Shown piece by piece: positions 45,348-54,496 of a stretch of DNA of 64,000 nt. Source of the stretch: Bin55 sp965199895 (GTDB lineage: Bacteria; Pseudomonadota; Gammaproteobacteria; Pseudomonadales; Azotimanducaceae); NCBI GenBank assembly GCA_965199895.1, contig CBDATJ010000010.1:248001-312000 (forward strand), read 5' to 3'. The translations under genes were made by a program, and so were the position numbers. Numbering within the stretch: position 1 is the first letter of the stretch; every line of letters starts with the position of its first letter. A model generated the notes under the pieces. It had not been told where the DNA came from. It was given only the letters and a program-made list of their open reading frames with translations, and did not search any database.

Positions 45348-46202
45348 CTAGTGCATCAAACTGAACATTTTGCGTCGATACGTTTGCGCCAAGTCTGAGT
45401 CTCTCCCCATCAGTGACATGACCAGAATCATGGATGTGCGACCGATGTCTCCACGATAGCTGCGATCTAACTGGATTATTTTCATGAGACTTTGCAGTGC
45501 AGGTTCATACTCCAGCATGTTCGCGTATTGGATAGCTGATTCATAGAGCGCGTCAAGATCTGTTGGATCAGTTCTGAGTGCGTCTGTAAGCACTTCCAGA
45601 CTTCTCATCCCACCAGCTTCTTCAGCAATCTCTAATCTATTCTGTGGACGGATACGTTCTGGAACGGATTCTGGTATGGCCGCGATGGCCTGTTGCGCCT
45701 TTTCGTGTTCACCCATACACACCAAAATGTCAGCTTGTTCGATTAGGAGTTTTGAGTTTTTGGGATCTTCCTGAAGTGATTGATTCACAGAATCCAACGC
45801 AGCCCGCCAATTCTTCGAAGCAATTAAATCCTTTAGATCGGATGTCACAGCTTCCTTGCTGGGTCCGATAGAATGTTCAATCCATTGTCTTAAGCTGGAT
45901 TCAGTTTGAGGTCCGTCTAGTTGTGCAGCAATCGTCCCATTTGAAACCAATCGTATGCTGGGCACACCCTGAATCTGAAGTTGTTGAGCAACTCTAGGAT
46001 CCTCCGCAACATTCATGTGTGCCACCAGGAATTTTCCCTGATATTGATGTACTAGTAACTCTAGGGTTTGCTTGGTTTCAACCGACTCGGGAATTTGCTG
46101 AGCCCAGCACAACACCACCACAGGTAAATCGCGTGAACGCTGTACGACAACCGATTGAAAATTGGCTGAGTTTACCTGGACTGAGTGTTGATTGGCTTGC
46201 AT
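45348..46202 (-). CDS. cnoX: CnoX/YbbN-like thioredoxin-fold co-chaperone with TPR repeats
   Basis: Related to E. coli CnoX (YbbN), a holdase that hands clients to GroEL or DnaK. 284 residues: a thioredoxin fold at 1-110 and TPR-like helices after about 125 (ALDSVNQSLQEDPKNSKLL, ALYESAIQYANMLEYEPAL). The thioredoxin active site is degenerate: after W33 the positions of the usual CxxC read I-P-E-S, and the only nearby cysteine is C32 before the Trp. A thiol-reductase role is therefore unlikely. It diverges from djlA, another chaperone gene. Confidence 0.85.
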   Translation of the reverse strand: MQANQHSVQVNSANFQSVVVQRSRDLPVVVLCWAQQIPESVETKQTLELLVHQYQGKFLVAHMNVAEDPRVAQQLQIQGVPSIRLVSNGTIAAQLDGPQTESSLRQWIEHSIGPSKEAVTSDLKDLIASKNWRAALDSVNQSLQEDPKNSKLLIEQADILVCMGEHEKAQQAIAAIPESVPERIRPQNRLEIAEEAGGMRSLEVLTDALRTDPTDLDALYESAIQYANMLEYEPALQSLMKIIQLDRSYRGDIGRTSMILVMSLMGRDSDLAQTYRRKMFSLMH

Positions 46203-46338
46203 AGTTTCTATCTACTGAAGTCGAGAATTTTAGCATTGACTTTAGCAGGACCATCTACAGTGTTCAGTTTCGCACTCAGATTGCACGCCATGGCTACAAT
46301 GAAAAAATCGTGAAATCTACTCACTGCAAACGAATCTG

Positions 46339-47253
46339 ATGCACTTTATTGTTGCAATAGGGATTGTGTATGTGCTCTTCATGTTTTTGGGCACTTGGGG
46401 TCTACTGGTTGGAATACTTGTTGCTTCGAGTTATTTGTCCTTTGTCCCTATGAGAAAACTGAGTACAGCACGACAACGTACGAGCAGTCTGTTTAGGGGG
46501 AACGGTCGCAGTTCGAAGTCCGCACAAGATCGTGTGACCATAACTGAAATGGGATTTATCTCATTTTTCCAGATTGCAGGATACGTCTCTAAAGCAGACG
46601 GTCTAGTATCCAACCAAGAAATTCGCCAAACCACCGATTTCATGCAACGGTTGTCCCTCACACCCGATCAGAGACAAGTAGCCATTGAAGGATTCAAAGA
46701 GGGAAAAAGTCCCGGGTTTGATATCAATCGTTGTTTAGAAAAGCTTAGAAGCTCCTCTGGTATGGGTCAATTTGCCCGTGAGCTTCTGTTTGAAGCTATG
46801 GTTAATTTGTCTGCAATCGACAGAATCACCCAAGAAAAAGAAACCGTTCTGTTAGCCTACGCTAGTGCCCTGAACATTAGCAACATGAGAGCGCAGTCCT
46901 ATATCTCCACACACCAAACCAGCTACTGGAGAGATTCAACTAGTAGTTCTAGGAGTAGTTATCGATCATCAGACTCTGGTTCATATTCGCGTTCTGGCAG
47001 TAATCGTGGTTCAGGGATAGGTAAAGAGCAAACCAATAAAGAACTCTCAGACGCATACATCACCCTCGGAGTAAATCCGAAAGATAGCAACGATTCAATC
47101 AAACGTGCTTACAAGAAGCTGATTGCTGAAACCCACCCCGACAAATTTATGGGGAAGGATTTACCTCCATTTCTCATTGAGGCCGCCAATGAGAAGGCGA
47201 GTGAAGTGAATAAAGCCTGGGACACAATAAAGAAAGCAAGAGCCATTTCCTAA
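46339..47253 (+). CDS. djlA: Membrane-anchored DnaJ-domain co-chaperone DjlA
   Basis: 304 residues: an N-terminal membrane anchor (about 3-35, IVAIGIVYVLFMFLGTWG...), a cytoplasmic TerB-like helical domain (about 68-190, SKADGLVSNQEI), a serine/arginine-rich linker (about 195-228), and a C-terminal J domain (about 233-300). The J domain has the essential HPD in ETHPDKFMG and ends VNKAWDTIKKA. This domain order is the DjlA pattern. The gene probably stimulates DnaK at the membrane. It is followed by tRNA-Ser on the opposite strand. Confidence 0.93.
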   Translation: MHFIVAIGIVYVLFMFLGTWGLLVGILVASSYLSFVPMRKLSTARQRTSSLFRGNGRSSKSAQDRVTITEMGFISFFQIAGYVSKADGLVSNQEIRQTTDFMQRLSLTPDQRQVAIEGFKEGKSPGFDINRCLEKLRSSSGMGQFARELLFEAMVNLSAIDRITQEKETVLLAYASALNISNMRAQSYISTHQTSYWRDSTSSSRSSYRSSDSGSYSRSGSNRGSGIGKEQTNKELSDAYITLGVNPKDSNDSIKRAYKKLIAETHPDKFMGKDLPPFLIEAANEKASEVNKAWDTIKKARAIS

Positions 47254-47283
47254 TCGTAAGGTAGATATTCAGTAAAAAAAGAA

Positions 47284-47373
47284 TGGCGGAGAGGCAGGGA
47301 TTCGAACCCTGGGTGCCCAAAGGACACACCTGATTTCGAGTCAGGCCCATTCGACCAACTCTGGCACCTCTCC
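47284..47373 (-). tRNA. tRNA-Ser (anticodon CGA, reads UCG)
   Basis: 90 nt with encoded CCA. Acceptor stem GGAGAGG/CCTCTCC with discriminator G, anticodon stem CCTGA/TCAGG with loop CTCGAAA giving CGA, a long variable arm (class II, GTGTCCTTTGGGCACC region) and T arm CAGGG-TTCGAAT-CCCTG. It lies 47 bp downstream of the MBL hydrolase stop on the same strand, with no clear promoter of its own, so it may be processed from a dapA-bamC-MBL transcript. Confidence 0.96.
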
Positions 47374-47420
47374 CTGAAGATTGATTTTATGTTTGGTAGA
47401 CTGAACCTGCGGTTATGAGC

Positions 47421-48191
47421 TCAATTCACAATCCCACGGTTTGCGACTTCAATCCAGTCTGTCCCCTCTTCTTGAGTCGCAATCACCACATCCATATCAG
47501 ATCGCAACCATCCAAACTTTTTCTCGACGATCTCGGGTTTATTGTTCGTCTTGCTGAGATGTCCGAGAACTAAGGAACGCATTCGCGAGTGTTTGACTAA
47601 CCGAACGAAGACTGCAGTTTGATCATTAGACAAGTGACCTAAATCACCAGCGATTCTCCGCTTGAGATGCGTGGGATAAGGTCCATTCCTAAGCATCCAT
47701 TCATCATGGTTTGCTTCTACAAACAGCGTGTCGCACTCGTGATACCAATAGAGCAAGTGATCTGAAACTGTACCCACATCGGTCAAGATACCAAACCGTT
47801 CGCCGTCACCCTGAACAATAAACTGTGAGGGTTCTTCAGCATCGTGAAGAACCTTGACTGGGAATATATCCATTTGTCCCACAGCCACTGGTTCACCGTA
47901 GGTGAGTTCTACCGTGTTGGAAGGGACAATGTCTAATTTTGATAGTGTGCCGGGCGTTCCCATGATTTTGGTTCCGAACTTTCGTGCAAATGTTGCCACT
48001 CCATTCTTGTGATCGCTGTGTTCATGGGTTACAAAGATCGCAATGATGGATTCAGGATCGACACCTTTGGTCTCCAGTCGCCTTACCGTCTCTTTGCAAC
48101 TGAAACCACAATCGATCAAAAACGATGCCTCACTGTCTTGCATCACGGTACAGTTACCGCTACTCCCACTACCTAATGAGGCAAATCGCAT
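47421..48191 (-). CDS. MBL-fold metallo-hydrolase (YycJ/WalJ-like)
   Basis: 256 residues with the dinuclear-metal motif THEHSDH (H56, H58, D60, H61), an N-terminal SLGSGSSGNCTVM strand typical of the YycJ-like group, LTDVGTVSD and a late LGHLSKTNN. Related proteins are nucleases or have cell-wall/DNA-repair links in Gram-positives; the gammaproteobacterial members next to bamC are uncharacterised. Located 28 bp after bamC in the dapA-bamC-MBL cluster. Confidence 0.88.
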   Translation of the reverse strand: MRFASLGSGSSGNCTVMQDSEASFLIDCGFSCKETVRRLETKGVDPESIIAIFVTHEHSDHKNGVATFARKFGTKIMGTPGTLSKLDIVPSNTVELTYGEPVAVGQMDIFPVKVLHDAEEPSQFIVQGDGERFGILTDVGTVSDHLLYWYHECDTLFVEANHDEWMLRNGPYPTHLKRRIAGDLGHLSNDQTAVFVRLVKHSRMRSLVLGHLSKTNNKPEIVEKKFGWLRSDMDVVIATQEEGTDWIEVANRGIVN

Positions 48192-48219
48192 TCAATCAAT
48201 CTCTAGAATGCGTGAATTG

Positions 48220-49341
48220 CTATACCGCAAACTCTCGCAAGATACGTAGTATTTCTTGAACAAATTCAATCGTTAACTCTTTATCTTCATCGATAGAGGT
48301 AAGAGTAACGTCGTGTCCATCGCCAGACTTCAGGACATTGATGTGAATGGTTGTGGGGTTTGCTCTATCTCCACCCGGACGGAGAGTGATAATCCGAACA
48401 AACCAGTTTCGTTTTCGTTCGTTGAGAATTTCATCGGAGACTTGAACTACAAAGTACCCATCTTTAGAACTAGATTCATCAACAGAAACCTCAAAATCTG
48501 CGTTATTCAAAGCTCTTTGAATCGTAGCCCATGAACGTTGAAAATCAATGTTCAGGTGCAGGAACGGGTACCCCTCACCGTCAGTTTGAATCTCTGCTTT
48601 GGCTGGCAAATTAATTTGGCGGATACGTTCAGAAATGATTCCACCATATTTTGCTGCATCGTATCGAGCCAAGGTTTCCAGAATCTTCTCTTCGATTTCA
48701 AAATGGGTAGATTGCTCTGGCCATTCCAACTCACTTTCGTCTATTAGTTCAGCTGAGTTGATGAAACGAATGTGAACTTCAGAAGAATCTTGTCTTATTC
48801 CATTTTCCAGCTTCATAGCTATCCAGTCTTTACCGTTGGATAAGTTGACAGTCGATTTTGCTGTTTCGATTTGGTTAATGACTGATTCTGGACCTGGATT
48901 TTCGTACTCAATCACCTGGGTAAAAACTAACCCCTCGTTGATCTTTTCGATTCGTGATTCGATTCCCTGATCTTGCAGCCATTGAAGAATCACAGGCCAT
49001 ACCGTTTCTGGTTTGCGCTGGACGACCATCCAACCGCGTTGACCTAGTTTTTGGATACGAATGAGATCGGGGTTTGCATCCCCAACTATGGGTACAGGTC
49101 GAGGTGCTTCATTGGGAAATGTCTGAGGAAGCGGACGTTCTTCAATATTGGGAATCACCCAAGCATCTTCGATATCCAGTGGATCCATGTGATCAGGAAC
49201 GACTAATTCTGGTGTACTCTGAATATCCCGGTAGTCTCCGGGACTAACGAATGGAGAATCGGATCGATCATAGCGGGAACAGCTAGCAATCAACACCAAG
49301 GTGAACGCGGTCACGAGAACAAGTGAAGAATTTCTGGTCAT
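48220..49341 (-). CDS. bamC: Outer membrane assembly lipoprotein BamC
   Basis: Accessory lipoprotein of the BAM complex that inserts beta-barrels. The start at ATG 49341 gives a lipoprotein signal, LVLVTAFTLVLIASC, with lipobox IASC (cysteine about residue 21); an upstream in-frame ATG at 49455 would overlap dapA and lacks a signal. The N-terminal part is an unstructured lasso (PDHMDPLDI, proline-rich), followed by two helix-grip domains (about 95-230 and 245-370). 373 residues. Sequence conservation is low, as usual for BamC, so operon position 5 bp after dapA carries much of the call. Confidence 0.88.
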   Translation of the reverse strand: MTRNSSLVLVTAFTLVLIASCSRYDRSDSPFVSPGDYRDIQSTPELVVPDHMDPLDIEDAWVIPNIEERPLPQTFPNEAPRPVPIVGDANPDLIRIQKLGQRGWMVVQRKPETVWPVILQWLQDQGIESRIEKINEGLVFTQVIEYENPGPESVINQIETAKSTVNLSNGKDWIAMKLENGIRQDSSEVHIRFINSAELIDESELEWPEQSTHFEIEEKILETLARYDAAKYGGIISERIRQINLPAKAEIQTDGEGYPFLHLNIDFQRSWATIQRALNNADFEVSVDESSSKDGYFVVQVSDEILNERKRNWFVRIITLRPGGDRANPTTIHINVLKSGDGHDVTLTSIDEDKELTIEFVQEILRILREFAV

Positions 49342-49346
49342 GTCAC

Positions 49347-50213
49347 TCACAATCCTGAAAGAGCCGCAGACACAGTCTTTTGGCGATCCTCGGACAATTC
49401 TATTAAGGGTAATCGGATACCGGGTTCGATACGTCCCATAGCGCAGAGTGCCCATTTTGCAGGAATCGGGTTTGTATCTACGAACATAGCTGCGTGCATG
49501 GGTTGCAATTTTGCATCTAACTGTTTTGCTTCCCTGGTGTTGCCTGACAGGTAACTATCACAAAACTGAGCCATGAGTCTGGGCTGGACGTTTGCGGTCA
49601 CCGATATGGTTCCCACCGCACCATAGTTCATCATTTCTAACGTTTGTGCATCTTCTCCTGATAGGACTATAAAGTCGTCGTTGACTAGTTTTTTGATTTC
49701 CTTGACTCTACTTGGATGTCCGCAAGCCTCTTTAATTCCAATGATCCGCTCATTTGATGCTAGACGACCGACCGTTTGTGCTGAAAGGTCACATGCGGTC
49801 CTTGAAGGGACGTTGTACATGACGATGGGCAGGTCTACCGCATCAGCTATAGCACTATAGTGTCGATAGAGTCCTTCTTGATTAGGTTTGTTGTAGTAAG
49901 GAGTCACAACAAGGCAGGCTTTTGCGCCTACGTCTTTTGCTTTTTGAGTAAGCTGAACAGACTCCTGTGTCGAATTGGAACCTGTTCCCGCAATCACGGG
50001 AACCTTTCTCTTAGCTCTCTTGACCGTTGCTGCAATGACTTGAGTGTGTTCCTGGTGCGTTAGCGTTGCAGACTCACCAGTAGTTCCGACCGAGACTAGG
50101 CCATGGGTTCCGGATTCGATGTGCCAATCTATGAGTGCATTCAGTGCCGACCAATCGATATCACCATTGAGTTTCATGGGTGTGACCAGCGCGACAATAC
50201 TACCTTTAAACAT
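49347..50213 (-). CDS. dapA: 4-hydroxy-tetrahydrodipicolinate synthase
   Basis: Condenses pyruvate and aspartate semialdehyde, the first committed step to diaminopimelate and lysine. 288 residues; catalytic residues sit at the E. coli positions: T44 and T45 (VGTTGES), Y133 (MYNVPSRT), R138 and the Schiff-base lysine K161 (IGIKEACG). It acts upstream of DapD, which is encoded 22 kb away and reads as frameshifted. Lies between perM and bamC on the minus strand. Confidence 0.97.
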   Translation of the reverse strand: MFKGSIVALVTPMKLNGDIDWSALNALIDWHIESGTHGLVSVGTTGESATLTHQEHTQVIAATVKRAKRKVPVIAGTGSNSTQESVQLTQKAKDVGAKACLVVTPYYNKPNQEGLYRHYSAIADAVDLPIVMYNVPSRTACDLSAQTVGRLASNERIIGIKEACGHPSRVKEIKKLVNDDFIVLSGEDAQTLEMMNYGAVGTISVTANVQPRLMAQFCDSYLSGNTREAKQLDAKLQPMHAAMFVDTNPIPAKWALCAMGRIEPGIRLPLIELSEDRQKTVSAALSGL

Positions 50214-50243
50214 ATGATTCCTTAAACATTCGCATCAAACCAT

Positions 50244-51320
50244 TCATTCTGTAGATTCCTCAACCTGCTTTACGGTTGGCCAAGAATTTACGAGTGCTTT
50301 AATAAGAATGGCGAGTGGGATGGCAAAAAACAACCCCCAGATACCCCAAAGTCCACCAAAAACGAGCACCGAAGTGATGATGGCGAGTGGATGTAACTTA
50401 ACGACCTCTGCAAACAGAAGCGGGACTAGCAGATTTCCGTCGAGTGCTTGAATGACCGTGTATGCAATGACAATCCAGAAAAATTGAGCACTCATGCCGA
50501 ACTGCAGCATAGCTACCGCAACAACCGGAATGGTGACTAGGGCTGCTCCGATGAACGGGATGATAACCGAAAGACCTACTAGCAACGACAGGAGAGCCGC
50601 ATACTGGAGCCCCAGAATTAGGAATACGACATAGGTCACACATCCGACAATCAGAATCTCGAGAAACTTACCCCGGATATAACTCCCAATCTGGACAGTG
50701 ATTTCGTGTCCCATTTGGCGCATCACTGGGCGTTTTTGGGGCAAGAATCGCTCCATATACTTCACTAGTACCTGGCGATCTTTTAGAAAGAAAAAAGTTG
50801 CAATGGGAACCAATACCACGAAGATAAAAACTGCAATTACATTGGGTATTTGTTCAAAAATCCAAGTAGCGATACCGACACTCGATTCACTCAATCCCGC
50901 TCGAAGTTGGATGGCGATGTCATCTGCAAATTCTGTGGGTACGAGCGTTGGGTTTTGTTCACTAAGGTCATTGAGTGCGTTACGAATTACATTCGCAAGT
51001 CGAGGTAATTGATCGACGGTATCTTGCAACTGAGTCCAAACTACGGGTAGCACAACGATGACGAGTGCAACAAATCCACCCAGAAAGATCAGTAACGTGA
51101 TCACAATCCCCAATAGACGTGGGAAACGCCAGCGCACCAACAAATCCACCAATCCTTGGAGCACATAAGCGAAGACAAAGCCGATTAATATTGGGGTCAG
51201 ATATTTGCCAATCGTCAGCACTAGAACTAAGGCAACTAAGAAGAACACCAACATATAGATGGACTCGGTGTTAGAGAAGTGGCGGTTGAACCACTCTCGA
51301 GCGACTTGGACTATTTGCAC
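50244..51320 (-). CDS. AI-2E family transporter / PerM-like permease
   Basis: 358-residue polytopic inner-membrane protein. About eight hydrophobic segments: two near the N terminus (YMLVFFLVALVLVLTIG, LIGFVFAYVLQGLVDLLV), one at 65-90, then a soluble amphipathic stretch, then a dense C-terminal block including GLSVIIPFIGAALVTIPVV. The family is called AI-2E after TqsA; substrates of the PerM branch are unknown. It is 6 bp after tusA and 30 bp before dapA. Confidence 0.88.
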   Translation of the reverse strand: MQIVQVAREWFNRHFSNTESIYMLVFFLVALVLVLTIGKYLTPILIGFVFAYVLQGLVDLLVRWRFPRLLGIVITLLIFLGGFVALVIVVLPVVWTQLQDTVDQLPRLANVIRNALNDLSEQNPTLVPTEFADDIAIQLRAGLSESSVGIATWIFEQIPNVIAVFIFVVLVPIATFFFLKDRQVLVKYMERFLPQKRPVMRQMGHEITVQIGSYIRGKFLEILIVGCVTYVVFLILGLQYAALLSLLVGLSVIIPFIGAALVTIPVVAVAMLQFGMSAQFFWIVIAYTVIQALDGNLLVPLLFAEVVKLHPLAIITSVLVFGGLWGIWGLFFAIPLAILIKALVNSWPTVKQVEESTE

Positions 51321-51326
51321 GAATAC

Positions 51327-51560
51327 TTAGACATTCTTTTGTATGAGATAGACAAATTCTCCATTGTTTTCAGTTGCTTCGAGCACGGAATGTCTACTCT
51401 GGAGAGAAAAAACCTGAAAGTCTTTCTTCGAACCTGGATCGGTTGCAATCACTTTTAACCTACCACCGGTCGGGATATCTTTCAGAGCTTTCTTTGCCTT
51501 CAGCAGAGGCATGGGACACTGAAGCCCCCGTACGTCGAGGACGACTACTTCGTTATCCAA
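51327..51560 (-). CDS. TusA-family sulfurtransferase
   Basis: 77 residues. The family motif CPMP (LDVRGLQCPMPLLKAKKAL) supplies the persulfide-carrying cysteine; GGRLKVIATDPGSKKDF completes the two-layer sandwich. Proteins of this type pass sulfur to tRNA thiolation or other acceptors. In Pseudomonas a paralogue sits in the same perM-tusA-bepA context, so I do not assume it is the TusA that acts in mnm5s2U synthesis, although the window also encodes MnmH, which uses 2-thiouridine. Confidence 0.9.
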   Translation of the reverse strand: MDNEVVVLDVRGLQCPMPLLKAKKALKDIPTGGRLKVIATDPGSKKDFQVFSLQSRHSVLEATENNGEFVYLIQKNV

Positions 51561-51671
51561 TAGAGATAGGGAATTCCACTGTTCTATCTATGACAAATTT
51601 TGAGCAGTTTTGCTCCATGAATCAGGTTAAAATACGGGTGATCACGCACTTTTCGTGCAATCTTAGGTCTA

Positions 51672-53186
51672 ATGGCAAGTCTACAGTATAGAGTGAGAGT
51701 AATATTCTTCAATATGGGTTCCAGAATCGCGCTAATTTTTGTAGCAGCCTCCATAACTTCCTTTGCGCTAGGTCAACCGAGCGAATTTGAGCCACTGCCG
51801 GATCTCGGTGACCGGGAATCTGCCTCAGCTCCTTCGTTCGAGGAAGAAAGGGTGGGAGAACAACTGATGATGCAAATTCGACGGTTTATTCCGACAGTCA
51901 GTGATCCCATACTCAAGTATTTTGTTAAAACCAATTTGTACACGTTAGCAGAACATTCAGATCTTACGACAACTGATTTAAATTATTTCATCATCGCCTC
52001 AGATGAACTCAACGCATTTGCTGCACCTGGGGAGATTATTGGAATCAATTTGGGATTGTTCACATTTGCAGAGGATGTCCACCAATTTTCCTCGGTTGTT
52101 GCTCACGAGCTAGCACACCTCAGTCAGCGACACTACGCTAGACGAGAGGAACATGATCGCCAACTGTGGTACCAAGAGATGCTAGGTTACTTAGCCAGCG
52201 CTGCGATATTGGCAGCAGGAGGCAGAGACGCATTCTTGGGTGGATTAGCTGTGAACAGTCATATGAGTGACGCGATAGGCTTTAGTTATAGCCGATCCCA
52301 AGAACATGAAGCAGATCGAATTGGATTCAATTCACTCACCAAAGCAGGTTTTGACCCACAGGGCGCAGTGAACATGTTTAGGCGAATGAAAGATCACTAT
52401 CGCTATGACATGGAATCGTCTCACTACGACTTTTTGCGAACTCACCCGGTCACCGATGATCGTATTTCTGATTTACGTTCGATGGTTGGTGAAGAAACTG
52501 AACACAACGCACAAGCAGTCTCTATTGCTACAGTAGCTGCCGAGTACCAGTTAATGCGAGTACGAGTGGCGCACCGTCAATTCATCACCGCAAAAGAAGC
52601 TATGGAACACGCAAATTCTCTCGAAGGAGAATCGATAGCCGACAAGTACGACATTGCATTAGCTTTAGTGCGAAACGAAGAGTACATCCGAGCTATCGAG
52701 CTAATGGAAGATGTTCTCTACGAGATGCCCAATAGCATCTTGGTCATCGCTTGTTTTGCTGATTTATTGGTAGACGCGGGTCAAGCTGAAAGAGCTCTAA
52801 GGATTTTGGACAATGCGTTATCTGATACGCCACGTAGCGAACCATTGACAGTCGTCAAAGCTAAAGCTCTGAGGAAACTAGAGAGATATGCAGCTGCTAC
52901 CCGTTTGTTCCGCAAACTAGTTCAACAATCCAGTGAGGACATTGATTTGTGGTTTGAGCTTGCCGAAACAGCTGGGCAAGCGAAAGACATTCACCAAGTT
53001 CATCGAGCGCGAGCTGAGTTCTATGCCTTGCGAGGTCAATACGGTGAAGCGATTCAAAATCTTCAGTACGCAAAGCAACACAACACTGGCAAGAGTGAAC
53101 GCGTTATCGAAATCAACGAAATAGCTCTGGATCAGAGAATCAAGGAAATGCGAGAAGCAGCTGAACTAGCTGGTGCCGAGATCTAA
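51672..53186 (+). CDS. bepA: M48-family periplasmic metalloprotease with TPR repeats, BepA-like
   Basis: Outer-membrane biogenesis chaperone-protease in E. coli. 504 residues from ATG 51672 (AGG 5 nt upstream); ATG 51714 would give a shorter signal peptide MGSRIALIFVAASITSFALG. M48 motifs: NAFAAPGEIIGINLGLF, the zinc site HELAH (145-149), and SRSQEHEADRIGF with the third zinc ligand. The C-terminal half is TPR-like (EDVLYEMPNSILVIACFADL, RAEFYALRGQYGEAIQNLQ). Divergent from tusA across 111 bp and convergent with nadA. Confidence 0.93.
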   Translation: MASLQYRVRVIFFNMGSRIALIFVAASITSFALGQPSEFEPLPDLGDRESASAPSFEEERVGEQLMMQIRRFIPTVSDPILKYFVKTNLYTLAEHSDLTTTDLNYFIIASDELNAFAAPGEIIGINLGLFTFAEDVHQFSSVVAHELAHLSQRHYARREEHDRQLWYQEMLGYLASAAILAAGGRDAFLGGLAVNSHMSDAIGFSYSRSQEHEADRIGFNSLTKAGFDPQGAVNMFRRMKDHYRYDMESSHYDFLRTHPVTDDRISDLRSMVGEETEHNAQAVSIATVAAEYQLMRVRVAHRQFITAKEAMEHANSLEGESIADKYDIALALVRNEEYIRAIELMEDVLYEMPNSILVIACFADLLVDAGQAERALRILDNALSDTPRSEPLTVVKAKALRKLERYAAATRLFRKLVQQSSEDIDLWFELAETAGQAKDIHQVHRARAEFYALRGQYGEAIQNLQYAKQHNTGKSERVIEINEIALDQRIKEMREAAELAGAEI

Positions 53187-53216
53187 CTCTCAAGAGAGTC
53201 AGTCAGAGCGAAGCTC

Positions 53217-54254
53217 TCACACTCCTAAACTGAAATCCAGCATTCTTTGCAAGGGAACCATCGCTTTGCGTCCTACTTCTGGATCGATCAGAATTTCGTT
53301 ATCCATGGACTCAAGTGCGTGCTTCAGCGTTTTGAGTTCATTCATCGCCATCCAAGGACAGTGTGCACAACTCTTGCAGGTTGCACCCTCTCCCGACGTA
53401 GGAGCTTCTATAAACCTCTTTGTGGGCTCTGCTTTCCTTAACTGATGAAAGAGTCCACGATCTGTGGCGACGATAAACGTGTCATTGGGTAGCTCTGAAG
53501 CTGCTCTGAGGATTTGACTGGTAGAACCGACGCAGTCCGCTAAATCAATCACTGCAGCAGGTGATTCAGGATGAACCAATACCCCCGCATCGGGATAGAC
53601 CTTTTTCATGTCGATAAGAGCTTGGTACTTAAACTCTTCGTGAACGATACAAGCACCCGTCCATAAAAGCATGTCTGCACCCGTTTGCTGTGCGATGTAT
53701 CGGCCTAAGTGTTTGTCGGGTGCCCACAGAATTTTCTCACCCATGAGGTTTAGGTGTGCTACGATTTTGAGACCCACGCTAGAAGTAACCACCCAGTCTG
53801 AGAGAGCTTTGACCTGTGTTGAGGTGTTCGCGTAAACGACTACCGTCCGATCTGGATGTTCGCTACAGAATGCATCAAATTCATCAGGAGGACATCCCAA
53901 ATCTAGCGAACACTCGGCTTTCAAGGTTGGCATGAGGACGGTTTTGTTTGGCGATAGGATCTTTGCAGTTTCGCCCATAAATCGGACTCCTGCAATGACC
54001 AGTACTTGGGCATCGTGATCACGTCCAAACCGAGCCATTTCCAATGAGTCAGAAACACAACCACCAGTTTCAAGAGCAATATCCTGGACAGTCCCGTCTA
54101 CGTAGTAATGGGCTACTAACACTGCGTTGCGTTTCTTGAGTAGTGCTGCTATCTCGTGTTTGAGGGACTCAGTCTCGAACGAATCCAGTGTCTCGGGTAC
54201 AAAGACCGGAACTTCCGTCGGGGGGAGTGAGTAATCTCTGGTGTAATCTAGCAT
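53217..54254 (-). CDS. nadA: Quinolinate synthase A
   Basis: [4Fe-4S] enzyme condensing iminoaspartate and dihydroxyacetone phosphate into quinolinate for NAD synthesis. 345 residues: AHYYVDGTVQDIAL, then three cluster-region cysteines in AECSLDLGC, LLWTGACIVHEEF and the C-terminal CKSCAHCPWMAMN. TAKILSPNKTVLMP and HPESPAAV are also conserved. The neighbour bepA matches the Pseudomonas arrangement. No nadB or nadC in the window. Confidence 0.96.
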   Translation of the reverse strand: MLDYTRDYSLPPTEVPVFVPETLDSFETESLKHEIAALLKKRNAVLVAHYYVDGTVQDIALETGGCVSDSLEMARFGRDHDAQVLVIAGVRFMGETAKILSPNKTVLMPTLKAECSLDLGCPPDEFDAFCSEHPDRTVVVYANTSTQVKALSDWVVTSSVGLKIVAHLNLMGEKILWAPDKHLGRYIAQQTGADMLLWTGACIVHEEFKYQALIDMKKVYPDAGVLVHPESPAAVIDLADCVGSTSQILRAASELPNDTFIVATDRGLFHQLRKAEPTKRFIEAPTSGEGATCKSCAHCPWMAMNELKTLKHALESMDNEILIDPEVGRKAMVPLQRMLDFSLGV

Positions 54255-54496
54255 GTTTACTGATTGTTCAATACAATAATGATTAATGAGTGAATGAGTG
54301 ATTTCGACATCATGAATTGTATGTGGAAACTCATTTACCTCTGCTCAAACCAGGTACGAGGCATGTGTTGCCCACCTATAATTTACTGTGAATTTACGAG
54401 TTGAGTTGAGTTGACTCGACCGTCAGACTTGAAATGAGCAATATCACCTCAATCGGTAAGTTATTGCTCTAATTTTTATCTAGATAGGAGAACAAA

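Noticed and set aside
54398..54420. Tandem GTTGA units and flanking CGAGT/ACTCG before the SDR gene
   Set aside because: Only about three units of 5 bp; too short to support a repeat element or regulatory call.
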